From Nitrospirillum viridazoti (GTDB taxonomy: Bacteria; Pseudomonadota; Alphaproteobacteria; Azospirillales; Azospirillaceae), in NCBI RefSeq assembly GCF_007827975.1, contig NZ_VITT01000007.1: DNA of 64,000 bases, one strand, 5' to 3'. The position numbers were made by a program, and so were the translations under genes. The notes below the pieces were generated by a model. The model saw only the letters and a program-made list of their open reading frames with translations, was not told the DNA's origin and made no database searches. Shown here one piece after another: positions 8,627 through 16,314 of this stretch. Each line of letters opens with the position of its first letter. Within the stretch, counting starts at the first letter, position 1.

Positions 8627-9595
8627 ATGGCCGACTTCCGTATCAAGACCGCCCACCTCGGACGCACGCGCGCGGCTCCCCGCCGCCCGCCCGTCCAGGG
8701 CGGCTATGCCTCGGCCCTGCGGCGGGTGCCCAAGGCTATGCGGCGCCACGCGGCGGCCTTCGCCTCGTTCTTGAAGCTGGCGCATGACATCACCGGCGAC
8801 GCCAACCTGGAACCTGAGGCCAAGATCGCCCAGCTGGACGCGCTGGAACGGGCGCTGGTCAGCGGCGGCGGCGTGCCCTCATGGCTCAGCCCGGCCTTGG
8901 AACTGAAGGCCAGCTTGGCCGTCACCGGCGGGTCCTCCCTGCACGCCCGACAACTGCTGCAGGCCTTCCGCCGCGATGCGGAGGGCTACAGGGCGCGAAC
9001 CTGGGGCGATGTGCTGATGGCCTGCCGGCTGGCGGCCAACCCGGTGGGGCACCATATCCTGGAGCTTTACGGCGAAAGCGCCGACGCGCTGGCCGCTACG
9101 GACGCGCTGTGCACGGCCATCCGCCTGCTGCGGGTGGTGCAGGAATGCCGGGACGATTGGGTGAGGCTGGGCCGCTGCTACTTCCCCCTGGATTGGTTCG
9201 ACGCCGTGGGCGCCAGCCCGGAACATCTGGTGGAGCACCGGGCGACCCCAGCGGTGCGCGTCGTGCTGGACCGTATGCTGGACCGCATCGACCGCCAGCT
9301 GGACCATGCCCGCGCCCTGCCGGGCGCGTTGCGCGATCCCGGCCTGCGTATGGAAACGGCCGTTCTGCTGCATGCCGCCCGGCTGATGGCGGGGCGCCTG
9401 CGCCGCCGCGATCCCCTGGCCCAGGGTATCAGCCTGGGCCCGCTCGCCCGCGGCTGGGTGATGGTGCGGGCGCGTCTGGCCCTGGCCCGTAGCATGGCGG
9501 GCATGGCGCCCGCCCCACCCTCCGGCCCGCCCATCGACCCGGGCGCGGAGGGTGATCAGGACACCCCCGGCCCGGAACGGCATCCGCAACAATAA
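8627..9595 (+). CDS. Squalene/phytoene synthase family protein, HpnC-like
   Basis: A 322-residue protein of the trans-isoprenyl diphosphate synthase fold, most like hydroxysqualene synthase HpnC (FASFLKLAHDITGD, SLHARQLLQAFRRDAEGYRARTWGDV, ANPVGHHILELYGES, YFPLDWFDAVG). The first aspartate-rich motif reads H53-D54-I-T-G-D58 where an Asp pair is usual, and the second reads QECRDDWVRLGRCYFP where QDxxxD is expected. No hpnD or hpnE is nearby. The frame is open far upstream in reverse-strand shadow sequence; ATG 8627 starts the recognisable protein. Catalytic activity is doubtful but possible. Confidence 0.75.
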   Translation: MADFRIKTAHLGRTRAAPRRPPVQGGYASALRRVPKAMRRHAAAFASFLKLAHDITGDANLEPEAKIAQLDALERALVSGGGVPSWLSPALELKASLAVTGGSSLHARQLLQAFRRDAEGYRARTWGDVLMACRLAANPVGHHILELYGESADALAATDALCTAIRLLRVVQECRDDWVRLGRCYFPLDWFDAVGASPEHLVEHRATPAVRVVLDRMLDRIDRQLDHARALPGALRDPGLRMETAVLLHAARLMAGRLRRRDPLAQGISLGPLARGWVMVRARLALARSMAGMAPAPPSGPPIDPGAEGDQDTPGPERHPQQ

Positions 9596-9844
9596 GGTTA
9601 ATCTTTCCACCCCCAAACCGGTTCTATTCGCTTCCCGGGATGGGAATGTTCGTGTTACCCCCTTGCTCCGGGTGCGCAAACCAGGGCGCGGGCGGCTGCC
9701 CTGATGTGATCACGCCCACATGCCCGGGCGTCCCCGCCAGGGCATGATTTCGTTGAAGAATAACGGTCCCGGTGGACCGGCGGCCTCCGCATGACGGCCG
9801 CGTCGGCCCACTCCCGAATAACCCCGTAGAAGACGAGGAAAACC

Positions 9845-10441
9845 ATGGCTTTCGAACTTGCCCCTCTGCCCTACGCCAAGGACGCCCTGCAGCCCTACAT
9901 GTCGTCCGAGACGCTGGATTTCCACCACGGTAAGCACCACAACGCCTACGTGACCAAGCTGAACGAGCTGATCGCCGGTACCGCGTTCGAGGGCCAGAGC
10001 CTGGAGGACATCGTCAAGGCGACCGCCGGCAAGGCCGAGTCCCAGGCCATCTTCAACAACGCCGGCCAGCACTGGAACCACACCTTCTTCTGGAACAGCC
10101 TGACGCCGAAGGCCTCGGCCATCCCGGGTGAACTGGAGAAGCGCATCGTCTCCGACTTCGGCAGCGTCGAGGCCTTCAAGAAGGCTTTCGTGGACGCCGG
10201 CATCGGCCAGTTCGGCAGCGGCTGGGCCTGGCTGGTGGAAGACACCAAAGAAGGCAAGCTGAAGATCACGAAGTCGGCCAACGCCGACACGCCGCTGGCT
10301 CACGGCCTGAAGCCGCTGATCACCGCCGACGTGTGGGAACACGCCTACTACATCGACTATCGTAACCGTCGCCCCGACTTCCTGAAGGCCTTCGTCGACA
10401 CGCTGGCCAACTGGGAATTCGCTGCCCAGAACCTCGGCTGA
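9845..10441 (+). CDS. sodB: Iron superoxide dismutase
   Basis: A 198-residue Fe/Mn-family superoxide dismutase that dismutates superoxide in the cytoplasm. Metal ligands are visible: His27 (DFHHGKHHNAYV), His79 (WNHTFFWN), and the Asp and His of DVWEHAYYIDYRNRRPDF. Gln75 (NAGQHWNH) is the residue position typical of the iron type. GACGAGG precedes ATG 9845. It is monocistronic, flanked by its own terminator. The 249-bp region upstream (9596-9844) must hold its promoter, but I cannot pick a convincing -35/-10 pair. Confidence 0.97.
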   Translation: MAFELAPLPYAKDALQPYMSSETLDFHHGKHHNAYVTKLNELIAGTAFEGQSLEDIVKATAGKAESQAIFNNAGQHWNHTFFWNSLTPKASAIPGELEKRIVSDFGSVEAFKKAFVDAGIGQFGSGWAWLVEDTKEGKLKITKSANADTPLAHGLKPLITADVWEHAYYIDYRNRRPDFLKAFVDTLANWEFAAQNLG

Positions 10442-10484
10442 TGACCCTGGGCTGAACAGTCCAGGGCGGAAGTCCAAATACGAA

Positions 10485-10515
10485 CCCCGGCCTTCTTACG
10501 AGGGCCGGGGTTTTT
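10485..10515 (+). terminator. Rho-independent terminator of sodB
   Basis: Arms CCCCGGCC (10485-10492) and GGCCGGGG (10503-10510) are followed directly by TTTTT. Confidence 0.92.
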
Positions 10516-10538
10516 GTTCGCCTGAATTTCCGGTTTGC

Positions 10539-10916
10539 TTAAGCGGGCAGCAAAGCCGCGGCGACGCGCCGGCCTTCCGCCAGCAGCACATTATAGGTGC
10601 GGCAGGCCGCCCCTGTGTCCATGGCGTCGATGCCGCCCAGGCCGCGTTCCTTGACGGCACGGCGCAGGGTGGACGTGAACAACTGCATGGTGGGCCCGGT
10701 GCCCAGCAGCACGATCTCCAGCGACGGCTGTTCGGCGATCAGGGCCGCGAAATCATCCGGGCGCAGGCCGGCGAACCCGTCGACGGTCCAGGGGATGGTG
10801 CGGTCGGGGAAGACGATGATGGGCGTCTCATAGACCACGTTGCTGACGCGGAAGCGGCCAGGGCCGTAGGCGTCGATGACCTGGCGGTCTGCCGGGATCA
10901 GGGGGGTGATGTCCAT
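10539..10916 (-). CDS. Mth938-like domain protein (NDUFAF3 homologue)
   Basis: A 125-residue protein of the Mth938/DUF498 family (ADRQVIDAYGPGRFRVSN, FPDRTIPWTVDG, EIVLLGTGPTMQLF, IDAMDTGAACRTYNVLLAEGR). The mitochondrial relative NDUFAF3 takes part in complex I assembly. ATG 10916 begins the conserved MDITPLIP start; an ATG at 10937 lies inside the upstream hairpin. In related genomes the order is yajC-secD-secF-Mth938; here it follows yajC directly with a hairpin between them. Confidence 0.88.
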   Translation of the reverse strand: MDITPLIPADRQVIDAYGPGRFRVSNVVYETPIIVFPDRTIPWTVDGFAGLRPDDFAALIAEQPSLEIVLLGTGPTMQLFTSTLRRAVKERGLGGIDAMDTGAACRTYNVLLAEGRRVAAALLPA

Positions 10917-10937
10917 GGGCTTCCAGCCCTCCCACAA

Positions 10938-10987
10938 TGAAAAAGGCCTGACACTCGCCCCTTGGGGATGCGGGTGCCGGGCCTTTT
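10938..10987 (-). terminator. Hairpin between yajC and the Mth938 gene
   Basis: On the minus strand AAAAGGCCCG... folds on ...CAGGCCTTTTT. The arms AAAAGGCC (10941-10948) and GGCCTTTT (10980-10987), with inner CGCCCC/GGGG pairing, make a long stem, and the minus-strand product ends in five U. It would end yajC transcription, leaving only about 20 bp before the Mth938 start codon, so it may also act as an attenuator. Confidence 0.75.
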
Positions 10988-11032
10988 ACCTGGCGTGCGG
11001 CGGCGGCGATTTCAAACCCGCCCCGCCCTGGC

Positions 11033-11383
11033 TCACTTGGAGTCGGTCTCGGTCTTGGCCGGTTCGGTCTTGGCCAGCACGGTGGTGATGGTGCTGCGCA
11101 GGACACGGAACTTCACACCTTCGCCGGCGTCGATGGTGACCTCGTCGTTGTCGCCGACCTTCACCACGGTGCCGATGATGCCACCGCCGGTGACGACCTT
11201 GTCGCCACGGCGCAGTGACTCCAGCATGTTCTTATGTTCCTTCATCTTCTTCTGCTGCGGGCGCATCAGGAAGAAGTACATGACCAGGAACACCGCCACG
11301 AAGGGCAGGATCTGCATCAGCGAGCCGGCATCGACGGGGCCGGCGCCGCCGGTGGTCTGGGCCTGGGCGGTGGACACGAACAT
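11033..11383 (-). CDS. yajC: Preprotein translocase subunit YajC
   Basis: A 116-residue inner-membrane protein accessory to SecDF-SecYEG. A single membrane segment (about residues 22-42, LMQILPFVAVFLVMYFFL) is followed by the family signature MRPQQKKMKEHKNMLESLRRGDKVVTGGGI and a short cytoplasmic beta domain. The divergent neighbour is the DUF815 ATPase, a common arrangement. secD and secF, normally next in the operon, are absent here, and a terminator-like hairpin follows. Confidence 0.96.
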   Translation of the reverse strand: MFVSTAQAQTTGGAGPVDAGSLMQILPFVAVFLVMYFFLMRPQQKKMKEHKNMLESLRRGDKVVTGGGIIGTVVKVGDNDEVTIDAGEGVKFRVLRSTITTVLAKTEPAKTETDSK

Positions 11384-11647
11384 GGGACGATTGCTCCAGC
11401 GTGCGGGACTATAACAAGGCCTTCAGGGGCCAACGGGGCGGACATGCCCACGTTTGGGCGCGACTATACCGACCGCCGGCCATGTTGCAACCCAATCTCA
11501 GCCCCCCCATCGGTGCGGGTTGCCGCCCGGCGGCCATCCCCGTACCGTTCTCCGGTTGAATAGGCAGGCCGCCGCCCACCCCCGCCGCCGCTAGCGGGGA
11601 AGAAAGGGATGGGCGCGATAAGAAATAGACAGAAGGAAACAAGCCCT

Positions 11648-12565
11648 GTGACCGCCCCCATAAGCACCGATTCCGCCTTGCTGCCGCTCCTAACCCGCAT
11701 CGCCGACGCGTTGGACCGGCTGGCACCGCCCCCGCCGGCCCCCATCGATTTCCAGGCCGCCGACGCCTTCGTCTGGCATGCGGAAGGGGATCGCCTGTCG
11801 CCTGTGCCCGAGGTTTCCAAGGTGGACATCGGCCTGCTGCAGGGGGTGCAGCGCCAGCGCGACATCCTGTTGGAAAATACCCGCCGCTTCGCCCAGGGCC
11901 TGCCCGCCAACAACGCCCTGCTGTGGGGCGCACGCGGCATGGGCAAAAGCTCGCTGGTGAAATCAGTGCATGCGGCGGTGAATGAGGCCGCCGGTGCCGC
12001 TCCTGGCCACGGCCCCCTGGCGCTCGTGGAAATCCACCGCGAGGACATTCCGTCCCTGCCCCGCCTGCTGGCCGCCGTGCGCGACAGCGGTCGCCGCTTC
12101 GTCCTGTTCTGCGACGACCTGTCCTTCACCAACGATGACGCCCATTACAAATCGTTGAAGGCGGTGCTGGAAGGCGGGGTGGAGGGGCGTCCGGCTAACG
12201 TGGTGTTCTACGCCACCTCCAACCGCCGCCACCTGATGCCCCGGGATATGATCGACAATGAGCGATCGACGGCCATCAACCCGTCCGAAGCGGTGGAGGA
12301 GAAGGTCAGCCTGTCGGACCGCTTTGGCCTGTGGCTGGGCTTCCACAACTGCGACCAGGACACCTACTTCGCCATGGTCGACGGCTATGCCGCTGCCTTG
12401 GGGCTGACACTGTCCCCCGAGGAGTTGCACGCCCGCGCCGTGGAATGGGCGGTGACGCGGGGCAATCGCTCCGGCCGCGTGGCCTGGCAGTTCATTCAAG
12501 ACATCGCTGGGCAAGACATCGCTGGGCAAGACACCACCGGGCAACACCTGAAGCCTGGCGCCTGA
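11648..12565 (+). CDS. DUF815 family AAA-like ATPase
   Basis: A 305-residue P-loop ATPase of the DUF815 family, function poorly known. Walker A is GARGMGKSS and Walker B is FVLFCDDLSF; SNRRHLMPRDM and SLSDRFGLWLGFHNCDQ are family motifs. GTG 11648 is preferred (AGAAGGA about 10 bp upstream, and the protein then begins MTAPISTD); ATG 11609 is an alternative. The C-terminus carries three copies of the pentapeptide DIAGQ/DTTGQ encoded by a 15-bp tandem repeat, outside the conserved domain. Divergent from yajC. Confidence 0.9.
   Translation: MTAPISTDSALLPLLTRIADALDRLAPPPPAPIDFQAADAFVWHAEGDRLSPVPEVSKVDIGLLQGVQRQRDILLENTRRFAQGLPANNALLWGARGMGKSSLVKSVHAAVNEAAGAAPGHGPLALVEIHREDIPSLPRLLAAVRDSGRRFVLFCDDLSFTNDDAHYKSLKAVLEGGVEGRPANVVFYATSNRRHLMPRDMIDNERSTAINPSEAVEEKVSLSDRFGLWLGFHNCDQDTYFAMVDGYAAALGLTLSPEELHARAVEWAVTRGNRSGRVAWQFIQDIAGQDIAGQDTTGQHLKPGA
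12500..12544 (+). repeat. 15-bp tandem repeat, 3 copies, within DUF815 gene
   Basis: Units 12500-12514 and 12515-12529 are identical (GACATCGCTGGGCAA); the third, 12530-12544, differs at a few bases. It encodes DIAGQ-DIAGQ-DTTGQ at the very C-terminus. Confidence 0.95.
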
Positions 12566-12870
12566 GTCGTTGAACCGTGGTTAACGCGCCATTCAACTTT
12601 TCCCAGCGAAGCGTTTGAAACGGATTGGGAGTCGCCATAAAGGCGACTTCCGCTCCTGAGCATGTAACGGGTTACAGCTTCCGATTCTCTCGGGTTTTCG
12701 CCTTAATGGGGTGGGTAACTGGACCGCCCATTACTCTATCCCCCCAAGTTTTCCCCCATTTCTGCAATTCCAAGGGGGAAACCACTTCTTTTCAATACAA
12801 ACAAGATAAATTCGGTTATAGTCCGTCCAACAAAACCTGCAACAAGTGACAAACAACGCCAGGGCTGGAC
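12566..12870 (+). promoter_or_regulatory. mucR upstream region with inverted repeat
   Basis: A 305-bp intergenic stretch that is more AT-rich than its flanks. It contains TTTCCCCC (12750-12757) and GGGGGAAA (12774-12781), an inverted repeat with a 16-bp spacer, and an AT-rich tract at 12788-12835. It probably holds the mucR promoter and possibly autoregulatory MucR sites, which are loosely defined AT-rich sequences. Confidence 0.45.
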
Positions 12871-13350
12871 ATGACACAACCGATATCCGATTCCAATGAC
12901 GACCTGCAGATCATCGCCCTGACCGGAAAGATCGTCACGAGCTATGTTGCCGGTAACACGCTGGCCCCGGCCGCCTTGCCCGATCTGATCAAGCAGGTGC
13001 ACGACACCCTGCGTCGACTGGTCACGCCCGAGGAAGTGGTCGCCACCCCGGCGGAACCCTTGACCCCGGCCGTTCCGATCCGCAAGTCGGTCACCCCCGA
13101 CTACATCGTGTGCCTGGAAGATGGCCGCAAGCTGAAGATGCTGAAGCGCCACCTGCGCACCGCCTACGGCCTGTCGCCGGAGGAATACCGCGTGAAGTGG
13201 GGCCTGCCGTCCGATTATCCCATGGTCGCCCCCAACTATGCCGAGCAGCGTTCGGGCTTGGCCAAGGCCATCGGGCTGGGCCAGCGCTCCCGCACCGAGG
13301 ACAAGCCCAGCGGCAAGCGCCGCCGCAGCAGCAGCGCCGCCGCCGAATAA
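12871..13350 (+). CDS. mucR: MucR/Ros family transcriptional regulator
   Basis: A 159-residue DNA-binding regulator of the Ros/MucR family, which in alphaproteobacteria control exopolysaccharide, motility and cell-cycle genes. The zinc-finger-like domain is TPDYIVCLEDGRKLKMLKRHL, followed by the hallmark YGLSPEEYRVKWGLPSDYPMVAPNYAEQRS. The tail is basic and serine-rich. The N-terminal half (about residues 8-50) matches the oligomerisation part of the family. Monocistronic, with its own terminator. Confidence 0.95.
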   Translation: MTQPISDSNDDLQIIALTGKIVTSYVAGNTLAPAALPDLIKQVHDTLRRLVTPEEVVATPAEPLTPAVPIRKSVTPDYIVCLEDGRKLKMLKRHLRTAYGLSPEEYRVKWGLPSDYPMVAPNYAEQRSGLAKAIGLGQRSRTEDKPSGKRRRSSSAAAE

Positions 13351-13383
13351 GGCGCTGCGGCTTAGTGCCTCAGTAATGGAGAA

Positions 13384-13408
13384 GGCGGGCCCAGGTGCCC
13401 GCCTTTTT
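13384..13408 (+). terminator. Rho-independent terminator of mucR
   Basis: Arms GGCGGGC (13384-13390) and GCCCGCC (13397-13403) with a 6-base loop, followed by TTTTT. Confidence 0.92.
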
Positions 13409-13453
13409 CATTTGGCCGCTTTCACACCCCAACCTTAACCGTGAAGCGGCTTT

Positions 13454-14695
13454 TCATGACCCCCAGCCGGGTGGCGGACCACCCACGCCGGTAGGCAACG
13501 GGCCGGGCGGCACGCTTGGCCCCAGGGGCGACAGAGGGCGCAGCTGAAACCGCTCCCCCTCCGGCACGGCGATGCGTGACAGGTCATAGCCGGCCAGCCG
13601 CGCCCGGTCCAGCCGATCCACCGTCATGACGTTCCATACGCCGTGGGGCCGTCCCTCCAGCGCGCGCACGGCCAAATCCACCGCAATGCGCGCCTGCACG
13701 ATGGGGGAGTCGGATACCGCCAGCTCGATGGTGCCGTCGCGGACCAAATCGGTGATGCCATCGGTGGCGTAGGTCGCCACCAGGTGGGTGCCGCCGTCGT
13801 GACGGGAGCGCAGGTAGTTCGCCGCCGCCTGGATGGCCACGGCGTTGCCGAAGACCACGTCGACATCCGGCACCCGGTCGAACAGGGCGCGCACCAAATC
13901 CATCTGCGTCGACATCCCGGTGGCGCCATAGCCGCCGTGGATGACCTCCACGCCCGCGCGGCGCAAGGCATCCAGCGCGGACGCCTCCATGGCGTCCGCC
14001 CATTCGGCTCCTTTAGGCCCTGGCAGCCATCCCACCTTCAGCGGTCGGCCGGCCGCCTTTTCCCAGTCCGCGCGGTGTTCCAGGATATAGTTGGCGCCAA
14101 AGCGGGCGTTCTCGCGGAAATTCCCCAGGATGTGCGCGGTGACGTAAGGGGATGCCATGCCGTTGATAAGGTCGATCAATGGCCAGCCACCGTCGGCGAT
14201 GGCGGCGACTTGCGCGTCCAACCCATCGCTGGTGATGGCGGCCACGATGTAGGCGTCGGGCTTCAGCGTGCGGCAGGTATCCAATTGCGCCTTCTGCACA
14301 TCCAGCTTGTCATAGCCACCGGCCTGGTAGACGCCTATGACCACACCCTGCCGCTCAGCCTCGCGCACCAGCCCCCAGGATGCGCCCCACCAGAACTTGT
14401 CCTGCGTGCCCGGCAGCAGGGCACAAATCCGCCAGGGATGCGCAGCCCGCGCCAGGGGAACATACGAGCCCACCCGCCCGTCGCGCGACACCGATATCGG
14501 CGACCAGTTGTCCTGCGACAGGTTGTCCCGCGACACGTTGACGGGCGACAGATGGGCCGGCGGTGGCGCCGCCTGGCCGGCCTCCGTTCCCGGCGGCACG
14601 CCCGCCCGCGCCATTCCTAATCCGAAAACTACGCCGACCGTGGCGAGAAGGCCCCCCAGCCCCCGCCGCCGATGCCGGCCTCGCCCCGAAGCCAT
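13454..14695 (-). CDS. TorT-like periplasmic binding protein
   Basis: A periplasmic binding protein of the type 1 (LacI/ribose-binding) fold, 413 residues, most like TorT, the TMAO-sensing partner of the TorS kinase (WRICALLPGTQDKFWWGASWGLVREAERQGV, YDKLDVQKAQLDTC, DAYIVAAITSDGLD, GWLPGPKGAEWADAMEA). The chosen start at ATG 14695 gives a clean signal peptide (RGRHRRRG, then LGGLLATVGVVFGLG, cleavage after ARA); ATG 14788 is an alternative. No torS, torR or TMAO reductase gene is beside it. An insert of five pentapeptide repeats separates the signal peptide from the mature fold. Confidence 0.82.
   Translation of the reverse strand: MASGRGRHRRRGLGGLLATVGVVFGLGMARAGVPPGTEAGQAAPPPAHLSPVNVSRDNLSQDNWSPISVSRDGRVGSYVPLARAAHPWRICALLPGTQDKFWWGASWGLVREAERQGVVIGVYQAGGYDKLDVQKAQLDTCRTLKPDAYIVAAITSDGLDAQVAAIADGGWPLIDLINGMASPYVTAHILGNFRENARFGANYILEHRADWEKAAGRPLKVGWLPGPKGAEWADAMEASALDALRRAGVEVIHGGYGATGMSTQMDLVRALFDRVPDVDVVFGNAVAIQAAANYLRSRHDGGTHLVATYATDGITDLVRDGTIELAVSDSPIVQARIAVDLAVRALEGRPHGVWNVMTVDRLDRARLAGYDLSRIAVPEGERFQLRPLSPLGPSVPPGPLPTGVGGPPPGWGS
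14481..14555 (-). repeat. 15-bp tandem repeat, about 5 copies, within TorT-like gene
   Basis: Five 15-bp units on the plus strand (14481, 14496, 14511, 14526, 14541) share the pattern N4-GCGAC-N5-G. On the coding strand they give pentapeptides such as NVSRD, NLSQD and NWSPI, placed between signal peptide and ligand-binding fold. Confidence 0.85.
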
Positions 14696-14933
14696 GCCCG
14701 CCCCCACCTTGCCTACACCCAATGCTGACACCCCCGGCGCGGCGATGGAAGGCTGACGACGCCGGTGGGCCCGCCATTCTTCGGTCATCGCGGGCATTGC
14801 AGGGTCCGGCCGGCATGGGTCGTACCAGGGGCAAGACGGGACGTTTCCCCTGGCGCCAAACGCGGCCCTGAAGCACAGGCGTGGAAACACCGGGACGCCG
14901 ATCCCGAAATCGGCCTGTTCGAGGAACATCCGC

Positions 14934-16301
14934 ATGACCCTGCAAGCGGCCATCGCCACCAACCGATTCGGCCTGGGCGCCCGCCCCGGCGACATCGCGG
15001 CGACCCAATCCGATCCCCGCGGCTGGCTGGAAGCGCAGCTGGCGCGGGACCCCGGCTTGCCACCGGATCTGCATGGGGTGGAGGACAGCGCCACCCGCCT
15101 GGCCGCGACCTACGCCGCCCGCAAGGAAAAGGACGAGGAGGCGCGCAAACCCCTCCGCGAGGCGCTGCGCGCCTCCTATCGCGACGACGCCGCACGGCGC
15201 ACCCGGGCCGCGATCGCCACCGACGCGCCCCTGCGCGAACGGCTGGTGCATTTCTGGTCCAACCACTTCACCGTCTCGACCAGCCGGCCCATCGTCGCTG
15301 CCGCTGTGGTTCCCTACGAGAACGAGGCCATCCGCCCGCACGTCACCGGCCGGTTCGCCGACATGCTGCTGGCCGTGACCCGCCACCCGGTCATGCTGGC
15401 CTATCTAGACAATGCCGTGTCCGCGGGGCCGGATAGCGTGGCGGGCATCCGGCGGCAGCGCGGCCTGAACGAGAATCTGGGCCGCGAATTGCTGGAGCTG
15501 CATACCCTGGGCGTTGACGGGGGCTACAGCCAGACCGACGTGCGCGAGCTGGCCCGCGTGCTGACGGGCTGGAGCGTCGCGGCGGAGCGCGATCGGGATA
15601 CCGGCACCTTCCTGTTCCGCGCCAACCTGCATGAGCCGGGCGACAAGATCCTGTTGGGCCAGCGCTACAGCGAGGATGGCATGGGCGAAGGCCTGCTGGC
15701 ACTGCAGCGCCTGGCCCGCCATCCGGCCACGGCCCGCCATGTCGCCACCAAGCTGGCCCGGCACTTCATTGCCGACGATCCGCCGCCAGCCGTGGTGGCA
15801 GCGCTGGAGAAAAGCTACCACGACAGCGACGGCCATCTGGGGGAGGTCACCCGCACCCTGTTGCACCAGGATGCCGCCTGGGCACCCGAGGCCCGCAAGG
15901 TGAAAACGCCGACGGAACTGGTGGTCTCCACCGGCCGCGCCTTGGGGACGGACATCCACCCGGCGGTGGACGACGGCGACACCGACATGAAGGCGGCGCG
16001 CGCCGAGCCCGCCCTGCGCTCCCTGGCCTTGCTGGGCCAGATGCCCTTCGCTGCCCCCTCGCCCGCCGGCTGGCCGGACCAGGCCGCCGACTGGGTGGGG
16101 CCGGAAGCCATGGTGCAGCGGGTCGACTGGGCCTTGACCGTGGGGGAAAAGCTGGGCGACCGCATCGACCCCCGCCAAATCGCGGAGCAGGCACTGGGCC
16201 CGTTCGCGGGTGACGCCACCCGCCAGGCCGTGGCCCGCGCCTCCAGCGCCGCCGATGGCTTGGCCCTGCTGATCTCCGCCCCCGAATTCCAGCGGCGCTG
16301 A
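14934..16301 (+). CDS. DUF1800 domain protein
   Basis: A 455-residue DUF1800 protein of unknown function. Family features seen: ATNRFGLGARPGDI at the N-terminus, LVHFWSNHFTVS, NENLGRELLELHTLGVDGGYSQTDVRELARVLTGW, and KTPTELVVSTGRALG. ATG 14934 opens the conserved region; no clear signal peptide is seen. It is followed after 13 bp by a DUF1501 gene, its usual partner, so the two are almost certainly one operon acting together. Confidence 0.93.
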   Translation: MTLQAAIATNRFGLGARPGDIAATQSDPRGWLEAQLARDPGLPPDLHGVEDSATRLAATYAARKEKDEEARKPLREALRASYRDDAARRTRAAIATDAPLRERLVHFWSNHFTVSTSRPIVAAAVVPYENEAIRPHVTGRFADMLLAVTRHPVMLAYLDNAVSAGPDSVAGIRRQRGLNENLGRELLELHTLGVDGGYSQTDVRELARVLTGWSVAAERDRDTGTFLFRANLHEPGDKILLGQRYSEDGMGEGLLALQRLARHPATARHVATKLARHFIADDPPPAVVAALEKSYHDSDGHLGEVTRTLLHQDAAWAPEARKVKTPTELVVSTGRALGTDIHPAVDDGDTDMKAARAEPALRSLALLGQMPFAAPSPAGWPDQAADWVGPEAMVQRVDWALTVGEKLGDRIDPRQIAEQALGPFAGDATRQAVARASSAADGLALLISAPEFQRR

Positions 16302-16314
16302 AGGAGTGCCCATC

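Noticed and set aside
12750..12781. Inverted repeat upstream of mucR considered as a terminator of the DUF815 gene
   Set aside because: The 16-bp spacer, the C/G-run arms and absence of a T-run argue against a terminator; it is nearly 200 bp past the stop codon.
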